From NCBI RefSeq assembly GCF_007828865.1, contig NZ_VIVK01000001.1, forward strand, positions 2,418,001-2,482,000: 64,000 nt of DNA. Reading direction: 5' to 3'. The translations under genes and the position numbers were made by a program. The stretch's first letter is position 1. Each line of letters opens with the position of its first letter. Positions 25,094 through 32,923 of this stretch are shown in pieces. The stretch comes from Kribbella amoyensis. Its GTDB lineage: Bacteria > Actinomycetota > Actinomycetes > Propionibacteriales > Kribbellaceae. Under the pieces are notes generated by a model. The model was not told the DNA's origin. It ran no database searches and saw only the letters and a list, made by a program, of their open reading frames with translations.

Positions 25094-25902
25094 GCCGGCC
25101 GGGCGCCGGCCCTGACCCGGGTCCGGCGGATCAGCTGGTAGATGGTTGCTGCTAGCAACAGGTAGGCGGGGAAGAGCAGCACGGCGTCGGGGGTTTCCAG
25201 GGTGACCGACCAGCCGGCTTCGCGGGATTCGCCTTGGTAGGTGAGGCGGTTGACGGTGAGGAAGGTGAGGTGAGTGGCTATTGCTGTCCACAGGGAGTTG
25301 GTGGCGTTCCTCGCGGTGACGAGCGTGAGGCCGAAGGTCGTCAGCAGCACGACGTAGGCGATCGGGTCCTCGCCCGCCGGTGCTAGGGACGGTCGATCGG
25401 CGATCAGGCCGAAGGGTCGGCCGACGGCCCACTGGATCGTGCTGGAGAGCGGGACCACGGCGAGGAAGAGGGCTGTGGTGACTGTCGCCGCGAGCCACGG
25501 ACGGTGCGTCCCGCGCAGGGTCGAGTAGGTGTGGCCTCGGAGGGTCAGCTCTTCGGGGAAGGCTTCCAGCAGGACGGCCACGATCGTGTTGGTGGCCAGG
25601 AAGAGCAGGACCTGCGGGACGTCGAGCGGTCCCCAGGTGAGCCAGCCGCCGAGCGTGCCGAGGGTCAGGACGATCGCGGCCGAGCCCGCCGTGACGGCGA
25701 GGCCCAGGAGGAACGGACGCGGGCCGCCGGTGAGGGCCAGGAAACTGCGGTTGCGGACCGGGCGGATGCAGGCGATCGCGATCACGGTGCAGACGACCGC
25801 GGCGAGCCAGGCGGAGTGGGTGAGGGTTCTCGTCCATCCGGCCGCCGCCAGGGCGAGGGCCATGACGATCGCGCCGAAGGTTGCTCGGATCCAGATCACC
25901 AT
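25075..25902 (-). CDS. CPBP-family intramembrane metalloprotease
   Basis: Membrane protein of 275 residues with about eight hydrophobic segments and the CPBP (CAAX protease / bacteriocin-processing) motif PEELTLRGHTYSTLR; the later His may sit in IATHLTFLTVN. The ATG at 25902 has no ribosome binding site; ATG 39 bases downstream (MALALAAAG) is an alternative. A TTGACA-like box and a small palindrome lie just upstream, so either the transcript is leaderless or the later start is used. Substrates of such proteins in actinomycetes are largely unknown. The C-terminus overlaps the repair gene on the other strand. Confidence 0.82.
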   Translation of the reverse strand: MVIWIRATFGAIVMALALAAAGWTRTLTHSAWLAAVVCTVIAIACIRPVRNRSFLALTGGPRPFLLGLAVTAGSAAIVLTLGTLGGWLTWGPLDVPQVLLFLATNTIVAVLLEAFPEELTLRGHTYSTLRGTHRPWLAATVTTALFLAVVPLSSTIQWAVGRPFGLIADRPSLAPAGEDPIAYVVLLTTFGLTLVTARNATNSLWTAIATHLTFLTVNRLTYQGESREAGWSVTLETPDAVLLFPAYLLLAATIYQLIRRTRVRAGARPAHLRAR

Positions 25903-25906
25903 ACGA

Positions 25907-25919
25907 TCGTACAGTACGA
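25907..25919. promoter_or_regulatory. 13-bp palindrome next to the CPBP start
   Basis: TCGTACAGTACGA is a perfect dyad around a central base, 4 bases before the ATG at 25902. It sits between a TTGACA box (reverse strand, 25923-25928) and the start codon, a position where a repressor would block transcription. Confidence 0.5.
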
Positions 25920-25970
25920 GTGTGTCAAATAATCCGGGGAGCGACTGCGGGCGGCCACGACGTCCGGATG

Positions 25971-25988
25971 CGATATGTCGACATGTCG
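25971..25988. promoter_or_regulatory. imperfect 18-bp palindrome upstream of the CPBP gene
   Basis: CGATATGTCGACATGTCG matches its own reverse complement at 16 of 18 positions and contains two overlapping perfect dyads. It lies about 70 bases before the CPBP start, between the MFS stop and that gene, and could be an upstream operator or activator site. Confidence 0.4.
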
Positions 25989-26010
25989 TCGATCCGGGCC
26001 GATCCGCGGT

Positions 26011-27525
26011 TCACCGTGGGGCAGTGACGCCCGGGCAGTTCGAGAGCGGCGGCGCTTCGAGTGAGCAGTGCCGGCGAGCGGCGACGAGGGCGGCGGCCGG
26101 CTCCTCGCGCCGGGGCCGGCCGCTCGCCAGCGTCACCCAGGCGATGACGGCACCGGCGACGGTCAGCACGGCCGAGATCATCAGGGCCTTGTCGAAGCTG
26201 TTGCTAAAGGCAACCGGATCGCGGTAGACGTCACCGGTGATCCCCGCCGCCAGCGGGATCGCCGCGACCGCCATCAGCTGCGCGGACCGGGCCACCGCGT
26301 TGTTCACGCCGGACGCGATCCCGGCGTGGTGGTCCTCGACCGACGACAGCACCGTCGCGGTCAGCGGGGCCACGGTCAGGACCAGGCCCAAGCCGAGCAC
26401 GACCACGGCCGGCAGGACGGCGCCCAGGTACGACGATCCGGGCTGGATCCGCATCATCAGCAGGAATCCACCGCCCATCAGCAGCGGGCCGGCCGTCATC
26501 GGGATCCGGGGGCCGATCTTCTCCGCGAGGCTGCCGGTGTACCCGGAGAAGGTGAGCATCAGCAACGTCATCGGCAACAGGGACGCGCCCGCCGTCAGCG
26601 CGTCGTACCCGAGGACCGTCTGCAGGTACACGACCAGCAGGAAGGTCGCGGTGCCGAGGCCGCCGTACACGACGACGGTGACCAGGTTGGCGCCGGTGAA
26701 GCGGAGGTTCGCGAAGATGCCGGGCGGCAGCATCGGGTGCGAGCTACGGCGTTCGACCTCGACGAACACGACCAGGGCGGCCACACCGATCAGCAGCGCG
26801 CCGATCACCACCGGGTCGCCGAAGCCGTTCTCGCCGGCGCTGATCAGCCCGTAGGTGAGACCGCCCAGCCCGACCGTCGCGAGTACGGCGCCGGTGATGT
26901 CCAGCTTGGGTGCCATCGTCTCGTCACGGGTCTCCGGGACGTGGCGCAGGGTGATCAGGACGGTCGCCAGCGCGATCGGCACGTTCAGCAGGAAGATCCA
27001 CCGCCACGACCCGCTGTCCACCAGCCAGCCGCCGACGAACGGGCCGACCGCGGCCGCGACCGAGGTGAGCCCGCTCCACGCGCCGACCGCCTTGCTCCGG
27101 TCCGAGTGCGCGAACGTGGTCTGCAGGATCGCCAGGCTGCCCGGGGTGAGCAGCGCACCGCCGACCCCTTGCAGGATCCGGCCGGCGATCATCACCTCGA
27201 GGGTCGGTGCGGCCGCACAGATCACCGACGCCACGGTGAACCAGACCACGCCGATCACGAAGATCCGGCGCCGGCCGAACCGGTCACCGAGCGAGCCGCT
27301 GAGCAGGATCAGCGAGGCCAGCATCAGCATGTAGCCGTTCACGATCCACTGCAGGCCGGCCACGTCGGCGTCCAGGTCCTCGCCCATCGCGGGCAGGGCG
27401 ACGTTGACCACGGTGCCGTCGAGGAACGCCATCCCGGACCCGAGGGCGGTCGCCGCGAGGACCCAGCGGGCGCGCGCGGTACCGAAGCTGATCCGACCGG
27501 CGTCCTCGGGCTGTGCGTCGACCAT
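26011..27525 (-). CDS. MFS drug exporter, DHA2 (EmrB/QacA) family
   Basis: Fourteen-span proton-coupled exporter of 504 residues. The DHA2 markers are MAFLDGTVVNVALPAM in the first helix, the loop 2-3 motif GSLGDRFGRRR and GRILQGVGGALLTPG of motif C. A charged C-terminal tail follows the last helix. The ATG at 27525 is chosen because the conserved part begins soon after; an upstream GTG at 27567 is possible, and neither has a strong binding site. No regulator gene is adjacent. Substrate unknown. Confidence 0.9.
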   Translation of the reverse strand: MVDAQPEDAGRISFGTARARWVLAATALGSGMAFLDGTVVNVALPAMGEDLDADVAGLQWIVNGYMLMLASLILLSGSLGDRFGRRRIFVIGVVWFTVASVICAAAPTLEVMIAGRILQGVGGALLTPGSLAILQTTFAHSDRSKAVGAWSGLTSVAAAVGPFVGGWLVDSGSWRWIFLLNVPIALATVLITLRHVPETRDETMAPKLDITGAVLATVGLGGLTYGLISAGENGFGDPVVIGALLIGVAALVVFVEVERRSSHPMLPPGIFANLRFTGANLVTVVVYGGLGTATFLLVVYLQTVLGYDALTAGASLLPMTLLMLTFSGYTGSLAEKIGPRIPMTAGPLLMGGGFLLMMRIQPGSSYLGAVLPAVVVLGLGLVLTVAPLTATVLSSVEDHHAGIASGVNNAVARSAQLMAVAAIPLAAGITGDVYRDPVAFSNSFDKALMISAVLTVAGAVIAWVTLASGRPRREEPAAALVAARRHCSLEAPPLSNCPGVTAPR

Positions 27526-27669
27526 GGAGTTCAGAGTAAGTCTTCGGCCCGGATCGTGAATCCCCACCGGACGACCGGCTCAGGTGGACCACTGAGCGCG
27601 CCCCGGGTCTGTCCCTGAAGTGCGCTTCACCCTGTTCCCCCGCGGCCGGCCGGGTCGCAGGATGAGGTC

Positions 27670-27783
27670 ATGACCACCCCACAGGTACCCGGTGACGAGC
27701 GCGCCGCCCGGCACGCCCGCTGGACCCTGGTCGGGGTGCTGGCCTTCGCCGCGGTGCTGTGCTCGGTCCTCACCACCTTGTAG
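27670..27783 (+). CDS. small single-span membrane protein, 37 aa
   Basis: Short gene with GATGAGG before the ATG. After a polar N-terminus (MTTPQVPGDERAARHARW) there is one membrane span (TLVGVLAFAAVLCSVLTTL) that ends at the C-terminus, so it looks like a tail-anchored small membrane protein. It lies 42 bases before the YciO-like gene in the same direction. No family recognised. Confidence 0.6.
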   Translation: MTTPQVPGDERAARHARWTLVGVLAFAAVLCSVLTTL

Positions 27784-27825
27784 CGTCCGTCGGTCCACCC
27801 GGCAGGGCCGCTAAGGTCGTGGCCC

Positions 27826-28443
27826 ATGGCCAGGTATTTCGACGTGCATCCCGACAACCCGCAGAAGCGAGCGATCGGCCAGGTGGTGGACCTGGTCCGC
27901 GGCGGCGGCCTGGTCGCGTACCCGACCGACTCCTGTTTCGCGCTCGGCTGTCAGCTCGGCAACCGGGACGGGATCGAGCGGATCCGGACGATCCGGCACC
28001 TCGACGACCGGCACCACTTCACCCTGGTCTGCCAGGACTTCGCCCAGCTCGGCCAGTTCGTGCACATCAGCAACGCGGTGTTCCGCTCGATCAAGGCGGC
28101 CACGCCGGGCAGCTACACGTTCATCCTGCCCGCGACCAAGGAGGTCCCGCGGCGGCTGTTGCACCCGAAGAAGAAGACGGTCGGGGTCCGGATCCCGGAC
28201 CACGTGGTGGCCCAGGCGCTGGTCGCCGAGCTCGGTGAGCCGCTGCTGTCCAGCACCCTGCTGCTGCCCGGTCACGAGGAGCCGATGACGCAGGGCTGGG
28301 AGATCAAGGAGGAGCTGGACCACCAGGTCGACGCGGTCATCGACGGCGAGGCCGGGACCGAGCCGACCACGGTGATCGACTTCTCCGACGACGTCCCCGA
28401 GATCGTCCGCGTCGGCGCCGGCGACCCGGCTCCGTTCGAATAG
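27826..28443 (+). CDS. YciO-type Sua5/YrdC-family protein
   Basis: 205 residues of the Sua5/YrdC dsRNA-binding-like fold, closest from memory to E. coli YciO. The N-terminus HPDNPQKRAIGQ and VAYPTDSCFALGCQLG match, followed by PGSYTFILPATKEVPRRLL, KKKTVGVRIPD and TTVIDFSDD. YrdC/Sua5 makes threonylcarbamoyl-adenylate for tRNA t6A; YciO paralogues are less certain, so I do not assign that role firmly. Cytoplasmic. It may share a transcript with the 37-aa gene before it. Confidence 0.9.
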   Translation: MARYFDVHPDNPQKRAIGQVVDLVRGGGLVAYPTDSCFALGCQLGNRDGIERIRTIRHLDDRHHFTLVCQDFAQLGQFVHISNAVFRSIKAATPGSYTFILPATKEVPRRLLHPKKKTVGVRIPDHVVAQALVAELGEPLLSSTLLLPGHEEPMTQGWEIKEELDHQVDAVIDGEAGTEPTTVIDFSDDVPEIVRVGAGDPAPFE

Positions 28444-28473
28444 CCTGCGAACCCGTTGACCTACTGTGAAGCG

Positions 28474-29118
28474 GTGACGACTCTCGAGCTGACCCCCGAC
28501 GAACTGCTCACCACCACCAGGACCGTGCGCAAGCGGCTCGACCTCGACCGGCCGGTGCCGCCCGAGCTGATCCGCGAGTGTCTCGAGATCGCGTTGCAGG
28601 CGCCCTCGGGCAGCAACCGCCAGACGTGGCACTGGCTGGTGGTCACCGATTCGGAGAAGCGGGCACAGATCGGGGAGTACTACCGGCGCGCGGTCGCGGG
28701 GTACCTGGAGTCCGCCGGCGCCGCGGGGAAGCTGTACGCCGACGACCCGTCGCGTGCGCCTGTGCAGCAGCGGGTCGGGAAGAGCGTCGCGTACCTGGGT
28801 GAGCGGATGGGTCACGTACCCGTGCTGGTGATCCCTTGTCTGCGGGCGAAGGCGTTGCCGGCCGGGAACCAGGCGGGGATGTGGGGCTCGATCCTGCCGG
28901 CGGCGTGGAGCTTCATGCTGGCCGCCCGGGCCCGCGGGCTCGGTACGGCGTGGACGACGCTGCACCTGCAGTACGAGCGGGAGGTCGCCGAGGTCCTGGA
29001 GTTGCCGGCGGACATCCGGCAGTCGGTGCTGATCCCGACCGCGTACACGCTCGGCACGGACTTCAAGCCGGCCGCGCGGCAGCCGCTGGACGACGTCCTG
29101 CACCTCGATCGCTGGTAG
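28474..29118 (+). CDS. nitroreductase-family oxidoreductase
   Basis: FMN-dependent nitroreductase-like protein, 214 residues. Flavin-binding residues are seen in RTVRKRLDLDRPVP and APSGSNRQTWHW, then WGSILPAAWSFMLAARARGLGTAWTTL. I chose the GTG at 28474; a TTG at 28456 is also in frame and a weak GAAG lies between. The NAD(P)H-dependent substrate is unknown. The gene ends directly beside the convergent LigD-like gene with no spacer. Confidence 0.88.
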   Translation: MTTLELTPDELLTTTRTVRKRLDLDRPVPPELIRECLEIALQAPSGSNRQTWHWLVVTDSEKRAQIGEYYRRAVAGYLESAGAAGKLYADDPSRAPVQQRVGKSVAYLGERMGHVPVLVIPCLRAKALPAGNQAGMWGSILPAAWSFMLAARARGLGTAWTTLHLQYEREVAEVLELPADIRQSVLIPTAYTLGTDFKPAARQPLDDVLHLDRW

Positions 29119-29619
29119 TCAGGACGCGGTCGCGGCCATCTCCTCGATGGTCAGGCCGCTGAGGATCGACCGCGGCTCGGCGCTGGTCAGATCGAGGCGC
29201 GGATCGGCGAAGGCGTCCCGCACCTTGACGAGCAGCCAGTCCTGGCCGGTCCGGGTGAAGGCCCAGGTGCCGTGCAGTTTCACGCCCTGCAGCCGGACCT
29301 TCAGGTGCCCGCGGTCGATCGCCTCGGCGGCGTCGACCGGGTGGCCGTGGTCCTCGGTGAGGTTGGTGAAGACGCCCGCGTCCCAGACGATCACCGCCCC
29401 GCTGCCGTACTTGCTGTCGGCAATGACTCCCTCGTACTCCGCGTACTCGATCGAGTGGTCTTCGGTCGGCACCGCCAGCCGTTTGACGGTCGGATCGAGC
29501 GACGGGCCGCGGGGTACCGCCCAGGACTTGAGGACGCCGTCCACCTCCAGCCGCACGTCGTAGTGCAGCCGGCGCGCGTCGTGCTGCTGCACGACGAAGA
29601 GGGGAGCGTCGTCGGACAA
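29119..29619 (-). CDS. free-standing LigD 3'-phosphoesterase domain
   Basis: 166 residues corresponding to the phosphoesterase (PE) domain of the bacterial NHEJ ligase LigD, alone. The metal/catalytic motif QHDARRLHYDVRLE, SWAVPRGPSLDP, EYAEYEGVI, GAVIVWDAG and KLHGTWAFTR are in family order. The TTG start has GAGGAGG about six bases upstream. PE domains trim 3'-phosphates or ribonucleotides at DNA ends. There is no Ku, polymerase or ligase gene nearby, so its partner, if any, is encoded elsewhere. Cytoplasmic. Confidence 0.9.
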   Translation of the reverse strand: MSDDAPLFVVQQHDARRLHYDVRLEVDGVLKSWAVPRGPSLDPTVKRLAVPTEDHSIEYAEYEGVIADSKYGSGAVIVWDAGVFTNLTEDHGHPVDAAEAIDRGHLKVRLQGVKLHGTWAFTRTGQDWLLVKVRDAFADPRLDLTSAEPRSILSGLTIEEMAATAS

Positions 29620-29724
29620 GAAGGCCTCCTCACGTGCGTGGTCCGCCGCAGGACGAGCCTACGGCGGACCACGGTGGGGAGGGGTGGAGCGGCCGCCGCG
29701 GGAGGGCGGCGACCGCGGAACGGA

Positions 29725-30546
29725 TCAGGCAGCCGCCGCGGTGGGCGGTTCGATCTGCGCGCGCAACCGGTCGAGGATGCCGCGCAGCAGCCGGGAGACC
29801 TGCATCTGGCTGACGCCGATCTCGGCGCCGATGTCGGCCTGGGTGTGCCCCTCGATGAAACGCAGCTCGAGGATCCTGCGCTCCCGTGGGGTGAGGTCGT
29901 TGAGAACCGGGGCGAGCACGGCGACCGCCTCGGTGCGCTCGAACGACGTGTCCTCCTCGTCGGCGATGGTGTCGGCGAGGTTCGCGGTCGACTCCCCGTC
30001 GACCGGGCGATCCAGGGACAGCACGGAGAAGCAGCCGTCGGCCGCGATCGCCGCCTCGACCTCGGCGACCTCGCAGTTCACCGCGGCGGCGAGCTCCTCC
30101 AGGGTCGGGTCGCGCTGGAGATCCTGGACCAGCTGCGGCCGGACCGACGCGATGGACCCTTGCAGTTCCTGCAGGCGGCGCGGGATCCGGACGGTCCACG
30201 AGCAGTCGCGGAAGTACCGTTTCACCTCGCCGCGGATGGTCGGGACGGCGTACGCGAGGAACGGCGTCCCGCTGTCGGGTTTGTAGCTGCGGGCGGCTTT
30301 GATGAGTCCGACGTAGGCGACCTGGTCCAGGTCGTCGGCCTCGACGCCCCGGCCGCGGAACCGGCCGGCGATGCTGTGGGCGATCCCCAGGTTGAGCTCG
30401 ATGGCCTCGTCCAGGAGACGCTGCCGGACTTCCTCGTCCTGGCTGGTGGCCCGCCGGGAGAGCAGATCCCGGGTGGCTTCGTCGCGGCGGTGCTTGGGGT
30501 GAGCGGGCCGCTCGTCGACGGTGGTGCTGGCAAGTACGGTAACCAT
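29725..30546 (-). CDS. SigB/SigF-type RNA polymerase sigma factor
   Basis: Alternative sigma-70 factor of the general stress / sporulation type (SigB, SigF, SigG group), 273 residues. Region 2 reads LNLGIAHSIAGRFRGRGVEADDLDQVAYVGLIKAA, shown as separate pieces of one helix bundle; region 3 has RPQLVQDLQRDPTLEELA; region 4 has LTPRERRILELRF and GHTQADIGAEIGVSQMQVSR. The ATG at 30546 lacks a clear binding site. A CGGTCA-N5-TGACCG dyad lies 51 bases upstream. No anti-sigma gene is adjacent; the STAS protein at 21665 may belong to its switch. Confidence 0.93.
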   Translation of the reverse strand: MVTVLASTTVDERPAHPKHRRDEATRDLLSRRATSQDEEVRQRLLDEAIELNLGIAHSIAGRFRGRGVEADDLDQVAYVGLIKAARSYKPDSGTPFLAYAVPTIRGEVKRYFRDCSWTVRIPRRLQELQGSIASVRPQLVQDLQRDPTLEELAAAVNCEVAEVEAAIAADGCFSVLSLDRPVDGESTANLADTIADEEDTSFERTEAVAVLAPVLNDLTPRERRILELRFIEGHTQADIGAEIGVSQMQVSRLLRGILDRLRAQIEPPTAAAA

Positions 30547-30596
30547 GATGCTTGACCTCGCGACTCTGAGTCACGGCGCGGCACATGTCTGGACCG

Positions 30597-30613
30597 CGGT
30601 CAATATCTGACCG
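30597..30613. promoter_or_regulatory. CGGTCA-N5-TGACCG dyad upstream of the sigma gene
   Basis: Six-base arms 30597-30602 and 30608-30613 form a perfect inverted repeat with a 5-base AT-rich spacer, about 50 bases before the sigma factor start. It has the form of a dimeric regulator site. Confidence 0.45.
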
Positions 30614-30673
30614 TATTCCTACCCCGCGGGTGCGAAGTTATGCCTTCAACTTCTGTACAAGTTCGGCACAACC

Positions 30674-31555
30674 TCAGATTCGGTCGTCGAGGTCCCGCAG
30701 AACGGCGAGCGCGGCGGCCGGAGTGTGGTTCGTGTCACGCCACCGGACCGACCACGCGTACGGCGGGACACCGGTGGCGAGCGGCCGGACGGTGACGCCT
30801 TCGGGGGCGGGGGTGGAGAGCAGGCCGAGCGCGACGCACTCACCGGACCGGACCAGCTCCATCGCCGAACTGGTCCCGTCCGTACTCGCCGGGTGCCGAC
30901 GCGGCTGGAACCCGGCCGTCCGGAAGCAGGTCAGGACGAAGTCGTTCCATTCCGGCGCGAAGTCGTCCCGGGGCAGGTAGTGGGTCTCGCCGGCGAGCTC
31001 GCGGACCGCGACCGACTCGGCCGTCGCCAGCGGGTGGTTCGCCGGCAGCGCCACGGCGAGCGCCTCGCGCCGGATGACGCGCTGCTGTATCCCGGCCGGG
31101 AGGTGCGCGGTGGAGCCACAGAGCGCGAGGTCGAGGTCTCCGCTGAGCAGTCGCTGTTCCTGGTCGCGGCTGCCGCGGCTGCTCACCTCGAGCCGGAGCG
31201 ACGGCAACTGGTCGCGCAGGCGGGCCAGGACCGCACGGGGTGTGGCGAGATCGGTCTCCAGGACGTCGATCTTGAGCACCTGGTCGTTGCCGGCCGCGTT
31301 CGTCGCCTCGGCGATCCCGTCCCGGATCGCGGCCAGTGCTCCCTGTGCGTGCGGGCGGAACGCGCTGCCCGCCGCGGTCAGCGTCACACCACGGGACGAC
31401 CGCTCGAAGAGCTGGACGCCGAGCTGGCCCTCCAGCCGCCGGATCTGGTTGCTCAGGGCCGGCTGGGACACGTACAGGCGGCGGGCGGCGGCGGTGAAGT
31501 TCAACTCCTCCGCCATCACCAGGAAATACCGCACCAACCGGAGATCGACGTCCAT
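30674..31555 (-). CDS. LysR-family transcription regulator
   Basis: LysR-type regulator of 293 residues. The winged helix-turn-helix is LVRYFLVMAEELNFTAAARRLYVSQPALSNQIRRLE (residues about 5-40, given here in family order), then LTAAGSAF. The effector domain follows (LALCGSTAHLPAGI, LALPANHPLA-like segment). The ATG at 31555 has AAGGAAG close upstream; GTG at 31567 is in frame too. No obvious target gene diverges from it, as the next gene rightwards is a small acidic protein. Inducer unknown. Confidence 0.88.
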   Translation of the reverse strand: MDVDLRLVRYFLVMAEELNFTAAARRLYVSQPALSNQIRRLEGQLGVQLFERSSRGVTLTAAGSAFRPHAQGALAAIRDGIAEATNAAGNDQVLKIDVLETDLATPRAVLARLRDQLPSLRLEVSSRGSRDQEQRLLSGDLDLALCGSTAHLPAGIQQRVIRREALAVALPANHPLATAESVAVRELAGETHYLPRDDFAPEWNDFVLTCFRTAGFQPRRHPASTDGTSSAMELVRSGECVALGLLSTPAPEGVTVRPLATGVPPYAWSVRWRDTNHTPAAALAVLRDLDDRI

Positions 31556-31693
31556 GACTTCCTTCACCCACTGCGATGACCCGAGGAGGTGACCGTAGTT
31601 CGCCGGTGGGCGGGACGTCGAGTCCGCCGGAACGGACGTGCATGAGTTCGAGGTCAGCGGGTACCGGGGCGAGTCTGCGAAAGGAGGACCCGA

Positions 31694-31854
31694 TGACCGA
31701 GCATCCGGCCGGGGACGTCACCGGCGCCGAGCTCGACGAGCCGCTGGTCGACGATCTGATCGACGAGACCCGCGGACCCGAGGAAGATCCGCCGGCGGGT
31801 CGTCCGACCGACGATCCCGCCGAGGTACCGCCGGTCCCGGAACCACCGGACTGA
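31694..31854 (+). CDS. small acidic, proline-rich protein, 53 aa
   Basis: Short gene with an excellent ribosome binding site (AAAGGAGGA, 5 bases before the ATG). The product is rich in Asp, Glu and Pro (TEHPAGDVTGAELDEP, ending VPPVPEPPD), with no membrane span and probably disordered. It ends before a strong terminator. No family recognised. A similar acidic small gene lies at 33957. Confidence 0.6.
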
Positions 31855-32000
31855 ACCGGTGTAGCCCCGGCGCTGTCTGCTCAACGCCGGGGCCTTGGGC
31901 AACCAGTACTTGCATCCATCCGGTGCCCGCCGACGCCCATTTCATGCGCGATGGGAGGTACGTCACTGACCGCCGCCCGAGTCGAACGCGCAAGAACGCA

Positions 32001-32035
32001 CGAAGGGCGCACCCGTCATCCGGGTGCGCCCTTCG
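32001..32035. terminator. bidirectional hairpin terminator
   Basis: A perfect 15-bp stem (arms 32001-32015 and 32021-32035) with a 5-base loop. It lies between the small acidic gene (plus strand) and the DUF4235 gene (minus strand) and could end both transcripts. Confidence 0.85.
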
Positions 32036-32051
32036 CGTTGTCGGGCCTACT

Positions 32052-32327
32052 TCAGTTGCCGGGCCATTCGCCGGTCCAGCGTTCGAACGCCTTCGCGCCG
32101 CCGCGGTCCACGGCGGCCTTGACCACCGCGTACACCGCGCCCTGCAGCGCCGCGGCGAGCAGCACCTCGCGCCAGCGGTACTCGGCCTGGAGGGCGTCCG
32201 GGGCGTCGTCGGCGTCGCTGACCCGGCGCCAGACCTGCTTGAAGATCGCGCCGGCGACCAGACCCCCGACGATGCCGGAGACCAGGCCGAACGGGCGGTA
32301 CGCGAGCTTGGCGGCCTTGTTGTTCAC
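32052..32327 (-). CDS. DUF4235 membrane protein
   Basis: 91 residues. The start VNNKAAKLAYRPFGLVSGIVGGLVAGAIFKQVW carries the first membrane span, and LLAAALQGAVYAVVKAAVDR the second; this matches the DUF4235 family from memory. The GTG at 32327 overlaps the stop of the gene before it (GTGA). It is the last gene of the holin-like / DUF3618 / DUF4235 trio and ends at the terminator. Function unknown. Confidence 0.85.
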   Translation of the reverse strand: MNNKAAKLAYRPFGLVSGIVGGLVAGAIFKQVWRRVSDADDAPDALQAEYRWREVLLAAALQGAVYAVVKAAVDRGGAKAFERWTGEWPGN

Positions 32328-32923
32328 TTGCGGTGCCCCACGATCCACGCGGCCGCGCCGACTCCGAGAGCCACCGCACCGCCGGCGGCCGCCGTCGCCT
32401 TCGGATGCCGGCGGGACATCGCCGGGAGCTCCCTGGCCTTGGCGGGCAGGGCTTTTGCCTGCTCCGGAAGGCTTCTGGCCGACGGCAGGTGCTTCGCCTT
32501 CGGTTCCGACTCGTCGCTCCCGCGGTGACCGAGGTTGCCGGCCGTCTCCTTGGCCCGCGCGCTCATCGAGCCCGCCGTCTCCTTCGCCCTGGATCCCATC
32601 GCGCCGGCGTTCTCCTTGGCCCGGGAGCCCATCGTGCCGGCGCTTTCCTTCGCCTTCGTACTCATCGAACCGGCCGTCTCCTTGGCTCTGCTGCCCAGAC
32701 TGCTCGCGGTCTCCTTGACCCGGTGACCGGCGTGGCCCGCGGATTCCTTGATCCGGCGCGGCACGTTGAGTTGCCGGCTCAGCTCCTGCACGGTGTCGGC
32801 GAGGTGCTGCCGGGTCAGCTCCAGGTCGGCCCTGAGCGCCTCGGTCTCCGACATCGGCTCCGGGCGCGTGCCGTTCCGCGCCGCGGTCCGGGCGTTCTTG
32901 GTGGTCGGCCTCGTGGTGGTCAT
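32324..32923 (-). CDS. DUF3618 protein with LEA-like 11-residue repeats
   Basis: 199 residues. The DUF3618 segment (EALRADLELTRQHLADTVQEL) is followed by about seven repeats of an 11-residue unit like SRAKETAGSMG, spanning roughly residues 60-135, which resembles late-embryogenesis-abundant proteins. The C-terminus has a single membrane span (ATAAAGGAVALGVGAAAWIVG). The ATG overlaps the holin-like stop (ATGA), and the end overlaps the DUF4235 start. The repeats suggest a flexible stress or envelope-associated role; this is an inference. Confidence 0.85.
   Translation of the reverse strand: MTTTRPTTKNARTAARNGTRPEPMSETEALRADLELTRQHLADTVQELSRQLNVPRRIKESAGHAGHRVKETASSLGSRAKETAGSMSTKAKESAGTMGSRAKENAGAMGSRAKETAGSMSARAKETAGNLGHRGSDESEPKAKHLPSARSLPEQAKALPAKARELPAMSRRHPKATAAAGGAVALGVGAAAWIVGHRK

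Noticed and set aside
29119..29619. An NHEJ operon
   Set aside because: Only the LigD phosphoesterase domain is present; there is no Ku, polymerase or ligase domain in the window.
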